A stretch of DNA of 64,000 nt from Miscanthus floridulus (taxonomy: Eukaryota; Streptophyta; Magnoliopsida; Poales; Poaceae): assembly GCF_019320115.1 (NCBI RefSeq), contig NC_089581.1:70452448-70516447 (forward strand), given 5' to 3'. This document shows, piece after piece, positions 11,418-22,372 of the stretch. Within the stretch, counting starts at the first letter, position 1; each line of letters opens with the position of its first letter. A model generated the notes under the pieces. It searched no databases and was not told where the DNA came from. It was given only the letters and a program-made list of their open reading frames with translations. The position numbers and the translations under genes are program-made.

Positions 11418-11950
11418 ATGGCAACTGCTTCTGGGTCCTCGGCCTCTCATGGGTTTCCAAAGCGATTTAGGCCGGGCCTCCCACTCATTGCATGCGGCAA
11501 GTGTTGTGATGAGACGAAGATTGTGATGGAGTACCGAGTGAAGAAGGAGGGTCCCAACAAGGGTCGCATTTTCTACAGGTGTCCGGATCGCAATGTGAGT
11601 TATTTTATCATATTTAATGACTATGGTTAGTTTATACCTATTTTCATGATGGTTGTGATTAAAGTTCTAATTTTCTGTTTTAATTTCAGTGGGATGGCAC
11701 TGGATGTTCAGGCTTCTACTGGGAGGAAGAGTATGTTGAACTCGTGCAAAAATATCTTGCACAACAGGCAGATATGGCGGCTAATGAGGCAGTGATCCAG
11801 CCGAAGAAGCCCAAAGATGTTGAACAAATGGGGGATCTGTCTGTTTTAGTTGGGATTGGTCGCGAAATCCTTGTGCTGCTGAAGTGCATTTTAGCTTTAG
11901 TGTTTTTAGTGGTATTTGGGATTGTCTACATTGTAGCGAGGCTTTCTTAA
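11418..11950 (+). CDS. GRF-type zinc-finger protein with C-terminal membrane segment (two exons)
   Basis: Exon 1 is 11418-11594. An intron 11595-11689 starts gtgagt and ends ttttaatttcag. Exon 2 is 11690-11950. The joined frame is open and gives 145 residues. Residues 24-75 carry a zf-GRF domain: C26, C29, the block PNKGRIFYRCP with C55, then WDGTGC with C65 and FYWEEE. Residues 119-141 form a hydrophobic, probably membrane-spanning helix. GRF fingers bind nucleic acid in other proteins; the role here is unknown. It lies between the triplicated promoter block and TNP2, and unlike every other transposon gene in this window its frame is undamaged. Small GRF-membrane proteins are common near grass CACTA elements, as far as I recall. 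Confidence 0.8.
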
Positions 11951-12038
11951 ATTTATAGCTTTTGTGGTGGTATGCATGTTGTATAATTAACTAATTATAT
12001 TCTATGTTTTAATACGGTATTTATGTCATGTAATGCAG
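11951..12038 (+). other. Short spacer/intron between GRF gene and TNP2
   Basis: AT-rich spacer ending in taatgcag directly before the TNP2 ATG at 12039. It could be a 3' intron end if GRF and TNP2 share a transcript, or simply 5'UTR. Confidence 0.35.
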
Positions 12039-15000
12039 ATGAGTCGGCATTGGATGTACAATGCTGATCGTCACTCCCAAGAGTTTATGGACGGCGTGCA
12101 TTCTTTGTTACGTGCGGCCGAGGCAAACAAACGCGATGGTTTCATGTGCTGCCCATGTGCCGTATGTAAGAATACGATGGAATATGCTAACTCAAAGACT
12201 CTTCATTCACACTTGTTCAAGTCGGGTTTCATGCCAAACTATATTTGTTGGGCGAAGCACGGAGAAACCGGAGTTGTAATGGAAGAAGGTGAAGAAGAAT
12301 AATGAGGCGATGATGACATTTTTGCTGAATATGGTGCCTTTGATACTGCAATGGGGGAAGCTAAAGAAGAGGTGGGGGCAAAGGAGAAACACGCTGAAAA
12401 AGAGGTGGGGGTAGAGGAGAAGCCCGCTGAAGAAGAGGTAGGGGTAGAGGAGGAGCCCGCTGACGATCTTGGTCAGGCCATTCGTGACGTACAAAGAGAA
12501 TGCAAAAGTGAAAAGGAGAAGATCAAGTTCGACCGCATGCTAGAGGATCACAAGAAATTGCTATACCCAACTTGTGATGCGGGGCAGAAAAAGTTAGGTA
12601 TCACATTGGAATTGCTACAATGGAAGGCAAAGAATGGTGTATCTGACAAGGGATTCGTGGAGTTACTAAAAATCCAAAAGAAGATGCTTCCAAAGGATAA
12701 CGAATTGCCTAGCACTACGTACGAAGCAAAACAGGTAGTCTGCCCTTTAGGATTAGAAATCCAAAAGATACGTGCATGTCCTAATGACTGCATCCTCTAC
12801 CATGGCACGAAGTACGAGAAGTTGGATGCATGCCCTGTATGTCACGCATCGCGGTATAAGATCAGGCGAGATGACCCTGGTGATGTTGAGGGCGAATGTC
12901 CCAAGAAGAAAATCCCTGCCAAGGTTATGTGGTATGCTCCTATAATACCACGCTTGAAACGTCTTTTTAGAAACAGAGACCATGCAAAGTTGTTGCGATG
13001 GCACAAAGAAGACCGTAAGGTAGACAATATGTTGAGACACCCTGCTGATGGGTCCCAGTGGAGAGCAATCGATAGAGAATTCCCCGAGTTTGCAAGTGAC
13101 GCAAGAAACTTAAGGTTTGCTTTAAGTACGGATGGTATGAATCCTTTCGAGGAGCAGAGCAGTAGTCACAGCACTTGGCCTGTTACTCTGTATCTACAAC
13201 CTTCCTCCCTAGTTATGCATGAAGCGTAAGTTTATTATGATGCCGGTGCTCATCCAAGGCCCAAAGCAACCTGACAACGACATCGATGTGTACCTGAGGC
13301 CACTAGTTGAAGAACTTCTACTTTTGTGGAACAAGCCAGGTGTACGCGTGTGGGATGAGCACAAGTAGGAGCACTTTGACCTGCGAGCATTGTTGTTCGT
13401 AACAATCAATGATTGGCCAGCTCTAAGTAATCTTTCAGGACAATCAAACAAGGGATATAATGCATGCATGCACTGTTTCGGTGACATGAAAGGTATATTC
13501 TTGAAAAAGTGTCGCAAGGTCGTGTACCTTGGGCATCGACGATTTCTTCCTGCAAATCACCCCGTAAGAAAGAAAGGCAAGCATTTTAAAGGTAAGGTAG
13601 ACCACCAGACCAAGCCTCGCAACCAAACTGGTGAGGACGTCCTCGATATGGTCAATGATGTGAAAGTAATATTTGGAAAGGGACCTGGCAGCCAACCTGT
13701 TTTGAAGGACACCAATGATCACGCACCCATGTGGAAGAAGAAGTCCATATTTTGGGAGCTATCCTATTGGCAAGTCCTAGAGGTTCGTAGCACGATCAAC
13801 GTGATGCACCTGACGAAGAATCTTTGTGTAAACCTACTAGGCTTCATGGGCATGTATGGGAAGCCTAAGGACACAATTGAAGCACGACAGGACCTATGGT
13901 GTTTGAAAGAATGAGACAACCTGCATCTAGAGAAGACAGATGATGGACGCCAGTACTTAAGTCTTGCCACCTACACTCTTAGCAAAGAAGAGAAGGACAG
14001 CTTGTTTGAATGCCTAGATAGCATTAAGGTACCATCTAGATTCTCCTCGAATATAAAGGGTATAATAAATGTGCCAGAGAAGAAATTTGGACACTTAAAG
14101 TCCGATGACTGCCACGTGCTCATGACTCAATTGCTTCCAGTTGCATTAAGAGGAATTCTACCGCCAAATGTATGTCTAGCCACCGTGAAGCTATGTGCAT
14201 TCCTCAATGCAATTTCTCAGAAGGCAATCGATCCAACGGATCTAGTGAAACTACAGAATGATGTGGTTCAATGTCTTGTCAGCTTTGAGTTGATGTTCCC
14301 TCCTTCCTTCTTTGATATCATGACACACCTCCTAGTTCATATGGTCAAGGAGATTACTATTCTTAGTCCTGTGTTCCTACACAACATGTTCCCCTTTGAG
14401 AGGTTTATGGAAATCCTGAAGAAATATGTTCACAACCGGGCTCAGCCAGAAGGAAGCATCGCCAAGGGCTACGGAACAGAGGAGGTCATTGAGTTCTGTG
14501 TTGACTTCATTCCCGATATTAACCTGATTGGTGTTCCTGATTCGTGACATGAGGGGAGACTAAGTGGAAAGGGGACACTAGGGAAGAAAACATATATTGA
14601 TAAGGGTGATGATTATTTCAATAAAGCACACTACACAGTTCTACATAACTCCTCCTTGGTAGATCCGTATATCGAGACACACAAGAACCTCCTCCGATCT
14701 GAGTTCTCAGGGAAGTCTAAAGCATGGATTACACGTCAGCACATGGAAACTTTCAGCGACTAGTTGCGAAAAAGAATGTCAGGGTGATGAGAGTATTGAT
14801 GAGGAGCTGTATTTGTTGGCTAGGCAGCCATCGTGGCATATCCTCACATACAAAGGGTACGAGATAAATGGGAATACATTTTACACAGTAGCACAAGATA
14901 AAAGGAGCACCAACCAGAACAGTGGTGTCCTCATAGATGCCACCGGCCCTAGTGGGAACAAGCAAACATACTATGGCTGCATAGAGGAGATATGGGAACT

Positions 15001-15454
15001 AGACTATGCATCTCATTTTAAGGTACCTTTGTTCAAGTGCTAGTGGGTAAAGATGACTAGAGGCGGCGTAGCAGTCGACAACCAGTATGGAATGACAACA
15101 GTGGACCTCAACAATATTGGGTACAAAGGCGAACCGTTTGTCCTTGCGAAGGATGTGACTCAGGTGTTCTATGTCAAGGACATGTCTACAAAACCAAAGA
15201 GAGGGAAAAACGATAACCACCCAATCAATGATGAGCCAAAGCGCCACATAGTTCTTTCAGGAAAAAGAAACATCGTCGGAATCGAAGACAAGTCAGACAT
15301 GTCAGAAGATTATGAAAAGGATGACCGAATTTCACCCTTCACAGTGAACAAAGACCCTAGCATCCAGCTAAACGATGAGGACACTCCATGGTTACGGCAT
15401 GATCATAACCAAGGGACATACGTCAAGAAGAAGTTCATTACTGTGCCCGCTTGA
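12039..15454 (+). pseudogene. TNP2-like CACTA transposase pseudogene
   Basis: Domain order fits TNP2. A Transpos_assoc zinc region comes first (12039-12302, CCPCAVCKN then HSHLFKSGF). An acidic linker follows, then the Transposase_21 core (about 12750-13910, KVMWYAPIIPRLKRLF, DGMNPF, a frame-shifted CMKRKFIMMP, VTINDWPALSN). Next come DUF4218 (14002-14547) and DUF4216 (about 14813-15250). In-frame stops lie at about 12300 (two), 13208, 13366, 13912, 14545 and 14761, and there is a frameshift near 13190. Most stops are where the family has Trp, Gln or Arg, so C-to-T decay is likely. The transposase would cut and paste CACTA ends; this copy cannot. Confidence 0.9.
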
Positions 15455-15510
15455 TATATATATTGATGTTCAATAGTGTGTATTAGAGATATTATGTAAT
15501 AATTGTGAAT

Positions 15511-15662
15511 TTATGTTTGATGTTGAATTATGTCATGTTGAAATGATGTGAAAACAAATTTATGTTTGATGTTGGGATTATGTCACGTTGAAATGATGTG
15601 AAAACAAATTTATGTTTGATGGTGGGATTATGTCACGTTCAAATGATGTGAAAATAAATTTC
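15511..15662. repeat. Three tandem copies of a ~52-bp repeat downstream of TNP2
   Basis: The unit reads aaatttatgtttgatg(t/g)tgg, then gattatgtca(c/t)gtt and aaatgatgtgaaaa, repeated three times with few changes. It sits just after the TNP2 stop, in the probable 3'UTR. The rest of 15455-15925 is AT-rich noncoding. Confidence 0.8.
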
Positions 15663-15927
15663 CAGTCAAAACACAAGAGTTTTTCGGAATTTAATTAAAC
15701 ACTATAATTTTGCATTATCAAAATAGTAATTTAAACACTATATTGTGTTTTAAAACTTGCTAAAAAAATTAAAACTTTAGGTCACATAATTTTCCTGTGT
15801 GTAATAAAGCAAAATAGAATCTATATATTTTTTTAAATATTTTTATGTCTTTTATTTAATTTTCTATGCAATTAAGTATCCTTTTATCATTTGTGTAAAA
15901 AGAAATATATTAAAATCCTAATAAATT

Positions 15928-16106
15928 GGCGGGCAGCGAAACTGCAGTTCGGCTGCCCGCCAAAAACCTTTAGTCCCGGGCGCCACCACCAGCCGGGACT
16001 AAAGGTGTGACCTTTAGTCCTGGGCGTTAACAGGGCCCGGGACTAAAGGGCCTTTAGTCCCGGCTAGTGGTGGCACCCGGGACTAAAGGTCCTCTCCCTT
16101 ATATAG
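15928..16106. promoter_or_regulatory. Internal CACTA subterminal array plus TATA box, second promoter
   Basis: A 34-bp palindrome-like string (ggcgggcagc...gctgcccgcc, 15928-15961) is followed by alternating cctttagtcccggg and cccgggactaaagg units. A ttatatag box follows at 16099-16106 and then a CpG-rich leader. The layout copies that of the element's 5' end (array, then TATA), so it probably drives the downstream Transposase_24-Ulp1 gene. It could instead mark the 5' end of a second CACTA element fused to the first; I see no CACTA terminus beside it. Confidence 0.65.
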
Positions 16107-16631
16107 CCTCTGCGCCCGCCTCGGCCCCTCTTCTTCCTCCTCCCCACTGCCGAGCCAAGCCCTAACAGACCGCCACCGCTCGTTCGATCCGCTGCCGACG
16201 CCACACCTCATGAGCATCCGCACGCGCATTGGCGCCCCACCGCCCTGACATCACGCGCTCGCCGACACGCCGCCCCCCGACCACCCCAGCCCATCCCCGC
16301 TCCACCGCGGGCCGTCCCCGCCCCGGCCCCGCTCCACCGCGGCTAGCCCTGCTCTGCCGTGGCCCTCCCGGCCCTGCTCCACCACGGCCGTCCCCGCCCC
16401 GGCCCCGCTCCACCGTAGGGCAGTAGAGGAGAGAAGGGAGAAGGAAGAAGGAGAAGGGAGGAGAAGGAGAAGGGAGAAGGAAGAAGGAGAAGGGAGGAGG
16501 AGCCTCGGCCACTGGCCATGCCCCTCGCCGCCTCGACATCACCGCCTCTGGACGCCCATCACCGCCGACCCCTACGTACGTCGATCGTCACCGCCGACCC
16601 CTACGTACGTCGATATGTGTTTGTATGTGAT
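16107..16631 (+). other. CpG-rich leader of the second CACTA-1 gene
   Basis: Very GC-rich DNA, with repeated ccccgccccggccccgctccaccg phrases near 16300-16415 and a purine-rich gaaggagaaggga run at about 16430-16500. A duplicated phrase accgccgacccctacgtacg occurs at about 16560-16610. The ORFs here are low-complexity. I regard it as 5'UTR or promoter-proximal sequence. Confidence 0.45.
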
Positions 16632-17083
16632 ATATGCAGAGGAATGCCTCGTTGTGTTGTATGCGGAGCAACACCGCCTCATTGTGTTGTATGCGGAGCA
16701 ACGCCGCCTCGTTGTGTTGTATGCGGAGCAACGCCACCTCGTTGTGTTGTATGTGGAGCAACATCACCTTGTTGTTGTATATACGGAGCAACGCTGCCCC
16801 GTTGTTGTATATGTGGAGCAACGCCGCCTCGTTGTGTTGTATGCGGAGCAACGCCATCGTTGTGTTGTATGTGGAGCAACGCCGCTTCGTTGTGTTGTAT
16901 GCGGAGCAATGCCGCCTCGTTGTGTTGTATGCAGAGCAACGCCACCTCGTTGTGTTGTATGCGAAGGAACGCCGCCTCATTGTGTTGTATGCGGAGCAAC
17001 GTCGCCCCGTTGTTGTATATGCGGAGCAACGCCGCCCCATTATTGTATATGCGGAGCAACGCCGTCCCATTGTTGTATACCCT
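16632..17083. repeat. Minisatellite A, ~30-bp unit, about 15 copies
   Basis: The unit is approximately gttgtatgcggagcaacgcc followed by gcctcgttgt, length 27-30 bp. Since 30 is divisible by three, every frame without a stop in the unit stays open, and four or five overlapping ORFs appear on both strands. These are artefacts of the repeat. It lies between the internal promoter and the Transposase_24 start. Confidence 0.9.
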
Positions 17084-17357
17084 AGCGAGAACAATGATTC
17101 GCCCTAGCAAGAACGACGATTCGCCCTAGCGAGAACGACGAATTCGTCCTAGCAAGAACGACGAATTCGTCCTAGCGAGAACGACGATTTACCCTAGCGA
17201 GAACGATGATTCGTCCTAGCGAGGACGACGATTCGCCCTAGCGAGAACAACGAATTAGCCCTAGCGAGAACGACGAATTTGCCCTGTCGTTCTCGCTAGA
17301 GCGAGTTGTCGTTCTCGCTAGAGGGCGAATTCGTCGTTCTCGCTAGGGCGAATTCGT
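17084..17357. repeat. Minisatellite B, ~23-bp unit, ending in inverted copies
   Basis: The unit ccctagcgagaacgacgaat(tcg) is repeated about nine times to about 17282, then about three times in opposite orientation (gtcgttctcgctag...cgaattcgtc) to 17357. The two parts can fold into a hairpin of several units. It abuts minisatellites A and C. Confidence 0.9.
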
Positions 17358-17685
17358 CGTTTATATGACTTGTTTACATATATGACTTGTTTATATATAT
17401 GACTTGTTTATATATATGACTTGTTTATATGACTTGTTTACATATATGACTTGTTTACATATATGACTTGTTGACATATATGATTGTTTACATATATGAA
17501 TTGTTTATTTATATGACTTGTTTATATATGTGACTTAGATTTATTTTGTTTATGACTTATTGTACATATATGACTTGTTTACATATATGACTTGTTTATA
17601 TATATGTGACTTAGATAAATTTGTATATGACTTATTGTATATATATGACTTGTTTATATATGTGACTTAAATTTTGTTAAATTTG
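17358..17685. repeat. Minisatellite C, ~20-bp AT-rich unit
   Basis: The unit atatatgacttgtttacat, with ttatat variants, is repeated about 14-15 times with interspersed longer variants (tatgtgacttagat). It ends only a few bases before the ATG at 17692, so it would be the 5'UTR of the following gene. Confidence 0.85.
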
Positions 17686-17691
17686 TTAGAT

Positions 17692-20600
17692 ATGGCAGCC
17701 CCGGGAGACAACATGGAGGAAGAAATGATGAATATTATTGCCAATGCTGGTGAGCAGGATGTTGATGATGGAAGTCAATACCTAGCTCTTGAAAATGAGC
17801 AAGAAAATATTTGCAAGAAAATACAGGTGAGGTATATATACTAAATATATATTATATGTGAATATTGTATATATTTCTGTGTACAAAAGATATTTTTTTA
17901 TTATTTTTTTATATGTAGCCCTTTGGATCGGCGACCACAACGGCGAAGAGCAAAAATGTTCGAGGACCGAAGAAACCACTGGAGGGCCGGTACATAATAT
18001 CGGAATTCAACATCGAGACAGGCGAACCACTTGGTCCACATAAAAGGAAATTCGTGGAACACTGTGGGTACCTTGTAAGGGATAGAATTCCGATTAGTAT
18101 CCATGAATGAAAGAAAAAGATCAATGAGCTTGATGTTAGTTTTGTCTCTGATGTTGACAAGAATTTGCTCTAAAATGATATCCTTGCCCATTTCACGTTG
18201 CAAGCGGATGATTATGATGATATCAACGATGATGAATTGAAGGACCTAGTTCGATCGTGGGCTATGAAGAAGATGGCCACACAATTCTAGACTTGGAAGA
18301 AACACCTATACAACACATACATCAAGAAGAACGAAACGCCAAATTTCAATACTGTTATGGGCACGATCTCGAAACAGAGGCCCTATTGGAATGATTTTGT
18401 AGAGTACAAGACATCAGTAGAGGGTGAGGCACGGGTGAGAAGGAACCAAGAGAATGCCCGAAAAAAGGTATACCACCATGACATGGGATCAGGTGGCTAT
18501 GATACTACCATTCCGAAGTGGCAAAAAATGGAAGCGGATATTATTGCCAAGGGGATCGAACCAGAATCAGCCAAGTGGCCCCCATGCCCGAAGAATTGGT
18601 TTTTTGGTCATGGGGGAAGACTCGACCCACAGACCGGCCTTGCAGTGTATGGGCAAAAACTCGAAACTGCAGCACGTCGATTGGCTTTTGCTATAGAAGC
18701 TAAAGAGATTGGTGTGTTCAAGCCCAATAGAGAGAAGGATGAGCTGACATATGCCATCGGGACTGCTGAACACACTGGCCGAACTAGAGGCTTAGGACGC
18801 AACACTCCATGGGTTCATGGTTTCCCTAATGACAGGGAAACCTACCGAAGCCACCAAAGAAGCAAGGAGGAGCAAGCAGCGCGGGTGACAATGTTGGAGG
18901 AAATGGTGCTTGAAGCAAATGAGCGAGAAAAAGCAATGGAAGCAAGAATGCAGGAAGAAATCAGAAAGCAAGTGCAGATAGCAATGAGTGCCCAGAGGCA
19001 GGCATCAGAGCCAGGAATGAATGTTAATATTAGCCCCCTGGTCAGTTGAAAAGCAGCTGCGCTTCCACTAAGCTGTCAAAGCAAGATGATGCAGCGCTGC
19101 GCTTCCCCGTGGATGATGTCACTACTCCAATGACATCAATTGAGCTACATGTTCCAAGGAGGAATGACACAATCAAGGTCGCTGTCGGTGTTTTTACTCC
19201 TCCAGACCCTACCAAGACACCAAGAATCCATGGGGCACCAATACAACCTAGATATGCTAGGGTCGCAGTGGATAAAGTGAGCAAAGGTTATGATGATCTA
19301 GCTCTTGACATTCCTAGAGGTGATGGAGAGAAGACTCTAGGAGAAGCAGAGAAGGCATATATACTATGGCGCAAGCGCTACATCATTATCCTTGGGACGT
19401 CTGCTCCACCGCCAGCAGACATTAGGTGCGGACAAAAGTTAACAAAACAATTTTTTGATAATTTTCTATGGGCATGACTAATAATAAGCATTTACTTATA
19501 TCTCATTATTTTTTATACTCATAAAGCAGGGCCTCCGCCAACCAAAGTCCAGTTGTTGCTTCTCCCGACCATCATAGTGCTCAGGGCAATGATGATGCCT
19601 TCGAAGGCACTGCTGCATCCCCACCATCTCCAACTCCTCCGCCACCTCCAAGGAAGTCCACAACTCCTCCTCCGAGGTCTCCAACGCCTCCGCCGCCTCC
19701 AAAGTCTGCACTGCCTCCAAGGTAGTCTCCCCCGCCTCCCCCGCCTCCAAGGAAGCCAGCCCCTAAGAGGTCCGCCCCGCAAACAAAGCCGTTGCCCTGC
19801 CCGCCGGCAAAGAAGCAGAAAGCAAATACTCATCCAGTTATTCCCCAAAAACTATCTTATGAGAAAAGTGAACAGGAATTAAAGGATGCAGTACAAAAAT
19901 AAGTTACAGATTTCTTTGAAGGTGCAAAACAGGCATGACGAGCGAGGGAGAACCCAGAGCCATCATACTTCTTCCTACCTCCAAATCAGCTAAGAAAGAA
20001 GTTGTAACAAAAAAAATGGGATTCTCTTAAGAGCGCCGCGAAACAACCGATATCGGACTTTGACCGCTCTCTCACCAAGTCATATGAGGCGGCGCAAAAA
20101 AAGAAGAGAGTAGGGAAAGCTGTTGCACAACTCAGACAACAAACGCAACAATCAATCCCCCCCTTGTCGTTCCTAACGAATATGATTCAAACTTAAACTT
20201 AGTGGCGGAGGTAGGCGGCTATGAGTCGTTTCTTCGGTTTTATGAGGAAACTGGTTTGAACCTTGCCGAAGTGCTCGCTGAAGGACCATCTGCTCCGGAA
20301 GTGGATCCTTACAAGAAATTTGTACCAGGCCAAAGTCTATACAACCTAGAGAAATTAGGTGAACTGCATACGCAAATGTACCTGCTAAACGGGTGGTACA
20401 TGTCGGCGTCTAATGCGGGACAAATCTTTCTTTCTATCGGAATTAGAAACCACCATTACTTCCGTGGCAATGACATTATCTATGTCGAGCTTGTAGAATT
20501 ACACCAACTATGCCACCTGGACTCTCTCGACAAAAGTCTCATTAGCTGCTATTGTCTGTAAGTGTGATTATTTTCTACTATATTCATAATTTCTTTATTA

Positions 20601-20987
20601 TATATTCACAATATATATATTCACAATTTTCATGTATGCAGATATGAGATAACAGAACTTAGAAAGAGAAAGGATAATGATGTTGGGTTCATTGATCCAT
20701 ATGTCGTATACAAACACCCTAACCCCCCGAAGGATTATAAGCCTCAACCTGAGAGAAATCTCATGAATTTCTTAGTGAACCAACGCGACAAGGAGATACT
20801 CTTCCCCTACAACTTCAAGTGAGTATTATTATAAGTAATTAATGTCGATCATACATATGTATATATATTGATGGTCATCGATATGGCCAATAGTAGATTG
20901 AAAATCTTAGACTCGTTGAGAAAACCGCAAACGGAGTATCAAGACATGATAGATATTATACAAGGGTAACTAATTTAGTTTCTCTAT

Positions 20988-21036
<49 letters not shown>

Positions 21037-21654
21037 GGCACCGATCTCTCAACAATTATTAAAGGTTAAATTATTTTTTTATTTTATTGGGAGCAGAGTT
21101 TGGAAAAGGTTCATTGAGGAACAAAAAATGAAACATTGCAAAGCGCCACTGGGTGTAATTGCACATAAAGTAAGTACTATAGCTACACATTTATATTCAA
21201 TTAACACCATATGATGATTTCAATTCACCCTAATTGATTTTTTTGTCGTAAAAGTGGGTTCTAAGGCAGGAGTAGGGTAACAACTACTGCGGATACTATG
21301 TTTGCGAGTTCATCATGACGTACTCAAAGAGAACTTCTGAAGAGTAACTCAAAGTACGTATATAAATACTTTTTCCTTTATATTATTTTAATCGTATATT
21401 TATAATTTCTTTATTGCTCTCATTTGTATAAGTAATTACATGAGCAATAATACACATACATATATATATATTAATACTTTTTTCTTTAACTTTTATTGAA
21501 GACTGAATGGTTGAGGAAAATAGTCATACGACTTGACCAACTTAAAGCAATTCGAGAGACTATAGCAGGATTTTTAAATGACCAGGTCATCAACCCCAAC
21601 GGCGAGTTCTACAATGACCCGAACGAAACGTGGATGCCAAATCTGGAGGAGTGA
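17692..21654 (+). pseudogene. Transposase_24 - DUF8039 - Ulp1-like CACTA ORF, spliced pseudogene
   Basis: Exon 1 is 17692-17826 (donor gtgagg) and exon 2 starts at 17919 after tatgtag. The frame then runs through a Ptta/En-Spm Transposase_24 domain (about 18000-19030, ending in a coiled-coil with EEMVLEANEREKAMEARMQE). A frameshift near 19033 leads to a DUF8039-like domain (19046-19410), a proline-rich linker (about 19600-19800), and a C48 Ulp1-type protease (20202-21654) in several exons. Stops near 18107, 18172, 18288, 19722, 19900 and 19937 make it dead. The protease Asp region (LKILDSLRKP, about 20900-20930) and Cys region (NNYCGYYVCEFIM, about 21274-21316) are visible. The catalytic His (usually in an HW motif before it) is absent. 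Confidence 0.8.
20994..21034. repeat. (TA)n microsatellite
   Basis: About 20 uninterrupted TA dinucleotides in an intron of the Ulp1 part. A second (TA)n run of about 26 copies lies at 21694-21745, just after the gene end. Confidence 0.95.
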
Positions 21655-21693
21655 ATTGCTAAGGACATAAACAATTTATATATCAAATCTTTG

Positions 21694-21750
<57 letters not shown>

Positions 21751-21956
21751 AAATAACGTGTGTATATATATGATCATCATATATATTTGCATGTACGTGT
21801 ATATTCGTTTGTTATTTATGTACAAAGTTCGAACGAAAACTTACACGTGCGAAGTACACATATATATTACTATTAGCAGCATATTCGAAAATGTATTTTA
21901 ATATCAAAACTAATCATTAAATGAAAAAAGAAACCAGAAAAAGAAAAAAAAAGAGG

Positions 21957-22180
21957 GACATTTAGTCCCGGTTGGCGGGACTAAAAGTCCTGCCCCGTGG
22001 CGGTCCCTGGCCAGACCTGGAGGCCCCCTTTACTCCCGATTGGTGTTTTCAACCGGGACTAAAGGTCCCCTTTAGTCCCGGGCGTCAAGCCGGGACTAAA
22101 TGAGGGTACCTTTAGTCTCGGATTGGTGCTCCCGGTTGGGAAACCGGAATTAAAGGGGTTTCTCAACCGGGAGCAAAAAG
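21957..22180. repeat. CACTA-1 3' subterminal repeat array
   Basis: Units tttagtcccggttgg, ccaaccgggact, ctttagtcccgggcg and gccgggactaaa repeat in both orientations, mirroring the 5' array at 8590-8885. They end about 30 bp before the presumed terminus. Confidence 0.85.
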
Positions 22181-22286
22181 CCTTGCTGCACCCGTGCTTC
22201 CTAAGCCCACTAGTAATAGCTTATTGTCAAAATTTTTGTAAAACTCAAATAAATGAAGTCTAGCTATGAATTAAAACATCGATCAT

Positions 22287-22372
22287 GTTCGCTTGTCTTA
22301 TGAACCATACTATTTCAGCGAACGAACAATGTTTTTCTCTCACAACAAATCAGCGAACACGAACAGGGCCAT
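22287..22372. mobile_element. MITE fragment
   Basis: The strings gttcgcttgtc..., agtgtttttctctcacaaca-like and cagcgaacacgaacaggg match the ends and centre of a short inverted-repeat element very common in grass genomes. Arms (gttcgct / agcgaac) are inverted. It is degenerate with no clear target duplication. It lies downstream of the AARE 3' end. Confidence 0.45.

Larger units (their letters stand above)
8570..22215 (+). mobile_element. CACTA-1, large CACTA (En/Spm) DNA transposon with TNP2, GRF and Ulp1 genes
   Basis: It begins CACTAGTAGAGAAC at 8570. Subterminal arrays of the motif cctttagtcccgg and its complement lie at both ends (8590-8885 and 21957-22180), plus a third array inside at 15928-16100. 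Between them, in one orientation, are a GRF zinc-finger gene, a TNP2 transposase pseudogene and a Transposase_24-Ulp1 pseudogene. The 3' end is imprecise: the last inverted-repeat-like string is CCCACTAGTA at 22206-22215 rather than the expected TACTAGTG, and I could not prove a 3-bp target duplication. At about 13.6 kb it is long; it may be a composite of two CACTA elements. Confidence 0.8.

Noticed and set aside
16518..17129. Long overlapping ORFs (up to 203 codons, Cys-rich CVVCGATPPR-type repeats) on both strands
   Set aside because: They are produced by a 30-bp minisatellite that stays open in several frames. Peptides are pure repeats with no domain.
17084..17685. CRISPR-like array
   Set aside because: Units are contiguous minisatellite repeats without unique spacers, in a plant nuclear sequence with no cas genes.
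19519..19882. 109-codon Arg/Trp-rich minus ORF and Leu-rich plus ORF
   Set aside because: Alternative-frame shadows of the proline-rich linker of the Transposase_24-Ulp1 gene.
22206..22222. Exact CACTA-1 3' end with 3-bp duplication ctt
   Set aside because: ctt occurs at 8567-8569 and 22220-22222, but the intervening terminal string does not read as the complement of the 5' end, so the exact base is unproven.
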